Source: Bradyrhizobium sp. ISRA430 (lineage in GTDB: Bacteria; Pseudomonadota; Alphaproteobacteria; Rhizobiales; Xanthobacteraceae). Taken from it: a stretch of DNA of 64,000 nucleotides. Numbering within the stretch: position 1 is the first letter of the stretch; each line of letters begins with the position of its first letter. The position numbers were made by a program, and so were the translations under genes. Shown here in pieces: positions 62,502 through 64,000 of this stretch. The notes under the pieces are model-generated. The model was not told where the DNA came from, ran no database searches, and worked only from the letters and a program-made list of their open reading frames with translations. The DNA lies in contig NZ_CP094516.1 of assembly GCF_029909975.1 (NCBI RefSeq), positions 2,480,001-2,544,000 on the forward strand, written 5' to 3'.

Positions 62502-63746
62502 TTACTTCATCGGCCAGGCCGCTTCGGCGATCGCAGCCTGCGGCGGGAAGACGGTGACGAACTTGCCGCCGCGATATTGCAGCAACACCGGGTCGGCATC
62601 GTTGTTCTGGCCCGCCTCGTCGAACTTCACGCGCTTCCACGGCATGATGGTCTGCTCGCCCGGGATGTCGGTGGCGGCGAGCGCATCGCGGATCTTCTCG
62701 CCGTCGGCCGACTTGGCGCGATTGATCGCGTCCGCCAGGATGATCAGGCCCATGAACTGGCGCGAGGTGAGATCGTTGAAGTCCTTGCCAGACTTCGCCT
62801 TGAACATGTCGTTGATCTTGCCGACCATAGGGCGCTTCTGCGCGAGGTCGAGCGAGAAGGTGCCGCGCGAGATCACGCCTTCGAGCTTGTCGCCGACGGC
62901 GTCATAGAGCGCCTTCTCGGAGAAGCCGGCGTCCTGCGCCACGATCGCGTTGGGCTTGTAGCCGAGCTCGGCCATGGTCTTCACTAGGAGGATGCCGTCG
63001 GTGGTGTAGCTCGATGGCATCAGCACGTCGGCATTGGCGGTCTTGAGCTGCTGCACCTCGGCCGACAGCGACGGCGAGTTGGCGCGGTACTTGATGTCGG
63101 AGACGATCTTGTAGCCGCGCTCGGCGGCGATCTTGGCCTGTGCGTTGCCGGAGTCGGTGCCGAAGATGGTGTCCTCGTGGAACAGCGACAGCGTCTCGAT
63201 CTTGGTGCCCTTCTTCTTCATGGCATCGAAGAAATCGAACATCGCGGCCGAGTACATCTCGTCGTGCGGGGATGCACGGAAGTAATATTTCAGGCCGCGG
63301 CGATGCAGGCTCGGCGAGGAATTATCGGCGGACACGAACGGGATCTGGTAACGTTCGCAGATCTGGCTGACGGTGACGGCGACCGCGCTCTGATAGGTGC
63401 CGATGATGGCGCAGACCTTTTCCTGAGTGATCAGGCGCTCGGCTTCGGCACGGCCCTTCTGCGGATCGGCCTGATGGTCGGCGAACACGAGGCGGACTTT
63501 TGCGCCGCCGAGGCCGGGCAGGCCCTCGCCCTTCGCCAGCGGCAGGTCGAAATCGGTGTCCTTGTTGATGACCTCGAGCGCGGTCTCATAGGCCTTCTGC
63601 GCATCGATGCCCTGCTGCGCGCTGCCGCCGGAGAACGGATAGATCACGCCGATCACGACTTCCGAGGTCTGGGCACGGGCCGCCAGCGGCACGAGCGCCG
63701 CAGTCGCGGTGGCACCCAACAATACGTCGCGGCGAGTGATCGTCAT
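62502..63746 (-). CDS. HAAT-type ABC transporter substrate-binding protein
   Basis: 414-residue periplasmic binding protein of the Leu/Ile/Val-binding family. The N-terminus TITRRDVLLGATATAALVPLAARAQ is an export signal with twin arginines, cleaved near ARAQ. Then VVIGVIYPFSGGSAQQGIDAQKAYE and ICAIIGTYQSAVAVTVSQICER-like strands of the first lobe. Ligand could be an amino acid, amide or aromatic acid. ATG 63746 follows AGGGGAA. It precedes the permease genes on the same strand. Confidence 0.92.
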   Translation of the reverse strand: MTITRRDVLLGATATAALVPLAARAQTSEVVIGVIYPFSGGSAQQGIDAQKAYETALEVINKDTDFDLPLAKGEGLPGLGGAKVRLVFADHQADPQKGRAEAERLITQEKVCAIIGTYQSAVAVTVSQICERYQIPFVSADNSSPSLHRRGLKYYFRASPHDEMYSAAMFDFFDAMKKKGTKIETLSLFHEDTIFGTDSGNAQAKIAAERGYKIVSDIKYRANSPSLSAEVQQLKTANADVLMPSSYTTDGILLVKTMAELGYKPNAIVAQDAGFSEKALYDAVGDKLEGVISRGTFSLDLAQKRPMVGKINDMFKAKSGKDFNDLTSRQFMGLIILADAINRAKSADGEKIRDALAATDIPGEQTIMPWKRVKFDEAGQNNDADPVLLQYRGGKFVTVFPPQAAIAEAAWPMK

Positions 63747-63833
63747 GGCAAATTCCCCTGTTACGAATTTTGGCTCTCGAATGGAGCGATTGATGGATGC
63801 CGTAAAGCCTGAAGAAGCAGCAATCGCTGCCCA

Positions 63834-64000
63834 CTAAATCACGGCCATGTTCTTGTTCTTGAGATCCGTCACTAGCATCAGCCCCGGCGAATGCGTGATC
63901 GCGAAGGGGAGCTTGGCGGCGTTGATGACCGATTGCGGCGTGACGCCACAGGCCCAGAACACCGGGATCTCATCATCGGCAACCGGCACTGGATCGCCGT
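63834..64000 (-). CDS. 3' end of a DUF1445 (putative hydro-lyase) gene
   Basis: Only the last 54 codons are inside the window. They read [20 protein letters not shown] and [15 protein letters not shown], the C-terminal signature of DUF1445/UPF0317 proteins, some of which are described as D-glutamate cyclases or hydro-lyases. It ends with TAG, 87 bp before the binding-protein start on the same strand, so it may belong to the transport operon and hint at its substrate class. Confidence 0.8.
   Translation of the reverse strand, partial: GDPVPVADDEIPVFWACGVTPQSVINAAKLPFAITHSPGLMLVTDLKNKNMAVI

Noticed and set aside
1..64000. tRNA or rRNA genes
   Set aside because: I looked through the gaps for cloverleaf-like TTCGAATCC-type arms and rRNA segments and found none; the GTCTCGAACC match near 32664 is part of a palindromic repeat.

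Overview
The window is high-GC DNA with dense, strand-biased operons and no rRNA, tRNA, phage, transposase or CRISPR. Gene content (homoprotocatechuate meta-cleavage genes, many acyl-CoA enzymes, HAAT-type ABC transport) and numerous long intergenic inverted repeats carrying GTCATTGCGAGCG / GCTTCGCTC-type arms suggest an alphaproteobacterium of the Bradyrhizobium/Rhodopseudomonas group. This is inference from style, not from a marker gene.

Layout. 1-9 kb (minus strand): a partial alpha/beta hydrolase, an HD-domain protein and a complete three-gene cassette (transglutaminase-DUF2126, circularly permuted ATP-grasp/alpha-E, second transglutaminase) predicted to make or modify a peptide or amino-acid product. 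9-10 kb: a class 3 lipase. 10-20 kb: the 4-hydroxyphenylacetate/homoprotocatechuate lower pathway. hpaR lies divergent from hpaH-hpaF-hpaE-hpaD-FAH-TPP enzyme, with a 16-bp perfect palindrome inside the likely hpaH promoter. An HpcH/HpaI aldolase and a UxaA/GarD-type dehydratase lie downstream of hpaR. 20-23.5 kb: AlkB plus a second 2OG-Fe(II) oxygenase, then DUF2848 plus amidase. 23.5-27.6 kb: DUF35 + SCPx-type thiolase, an SDR and a Tat-exported SMP-30 lactonase. 27.6-31 kb: PEP carboxylase and a YccF protein.

31-48 kb is an acyl-CoA catabolic island: CoA ligase, three crotonases with different active sites, a dienoyl-CoA-reductase-like SDR, two acyl-CoA dehydrogenases, an APH-type kinase with a DUF6285 partner, another SDR, a VOC protein, YghU glutathione transferase, a Baeyer-Villiger-type monooxygenase, nitronate monooxygenase and a thiolase-like protein without the nucleophilic Cys. 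The kinase + DUF6285 + ACAD11-type dehydrogenase + SDR + CoA ligase set resembles a split ACAD10/11 and the levulinate (lva) pathway. It is my best candidate for an under-described system: removal of a 4-hydroxyl from hydroxyacyl-CoAs by phosphorylation, possibly fed by lactones.

48-55 kb: an RND efflux pair and a methyl-accepting chemotaxis protein. 55-58.7 kb: a four-carbon sugar-acid pathway (ltnD, otnI, otnK, and divergent otnC) taking L-threonate/D-erythronate-type acids to DHAP. 58.9-63.7 kb: a branched-chain-amino-acid-type (HAAT) ABC transporter with its binding protein, preceded at the right edge by the 3' end of a DUF1445 gene. The palindromic repeats sit in gaps between genes throughout, often between convergent genes.
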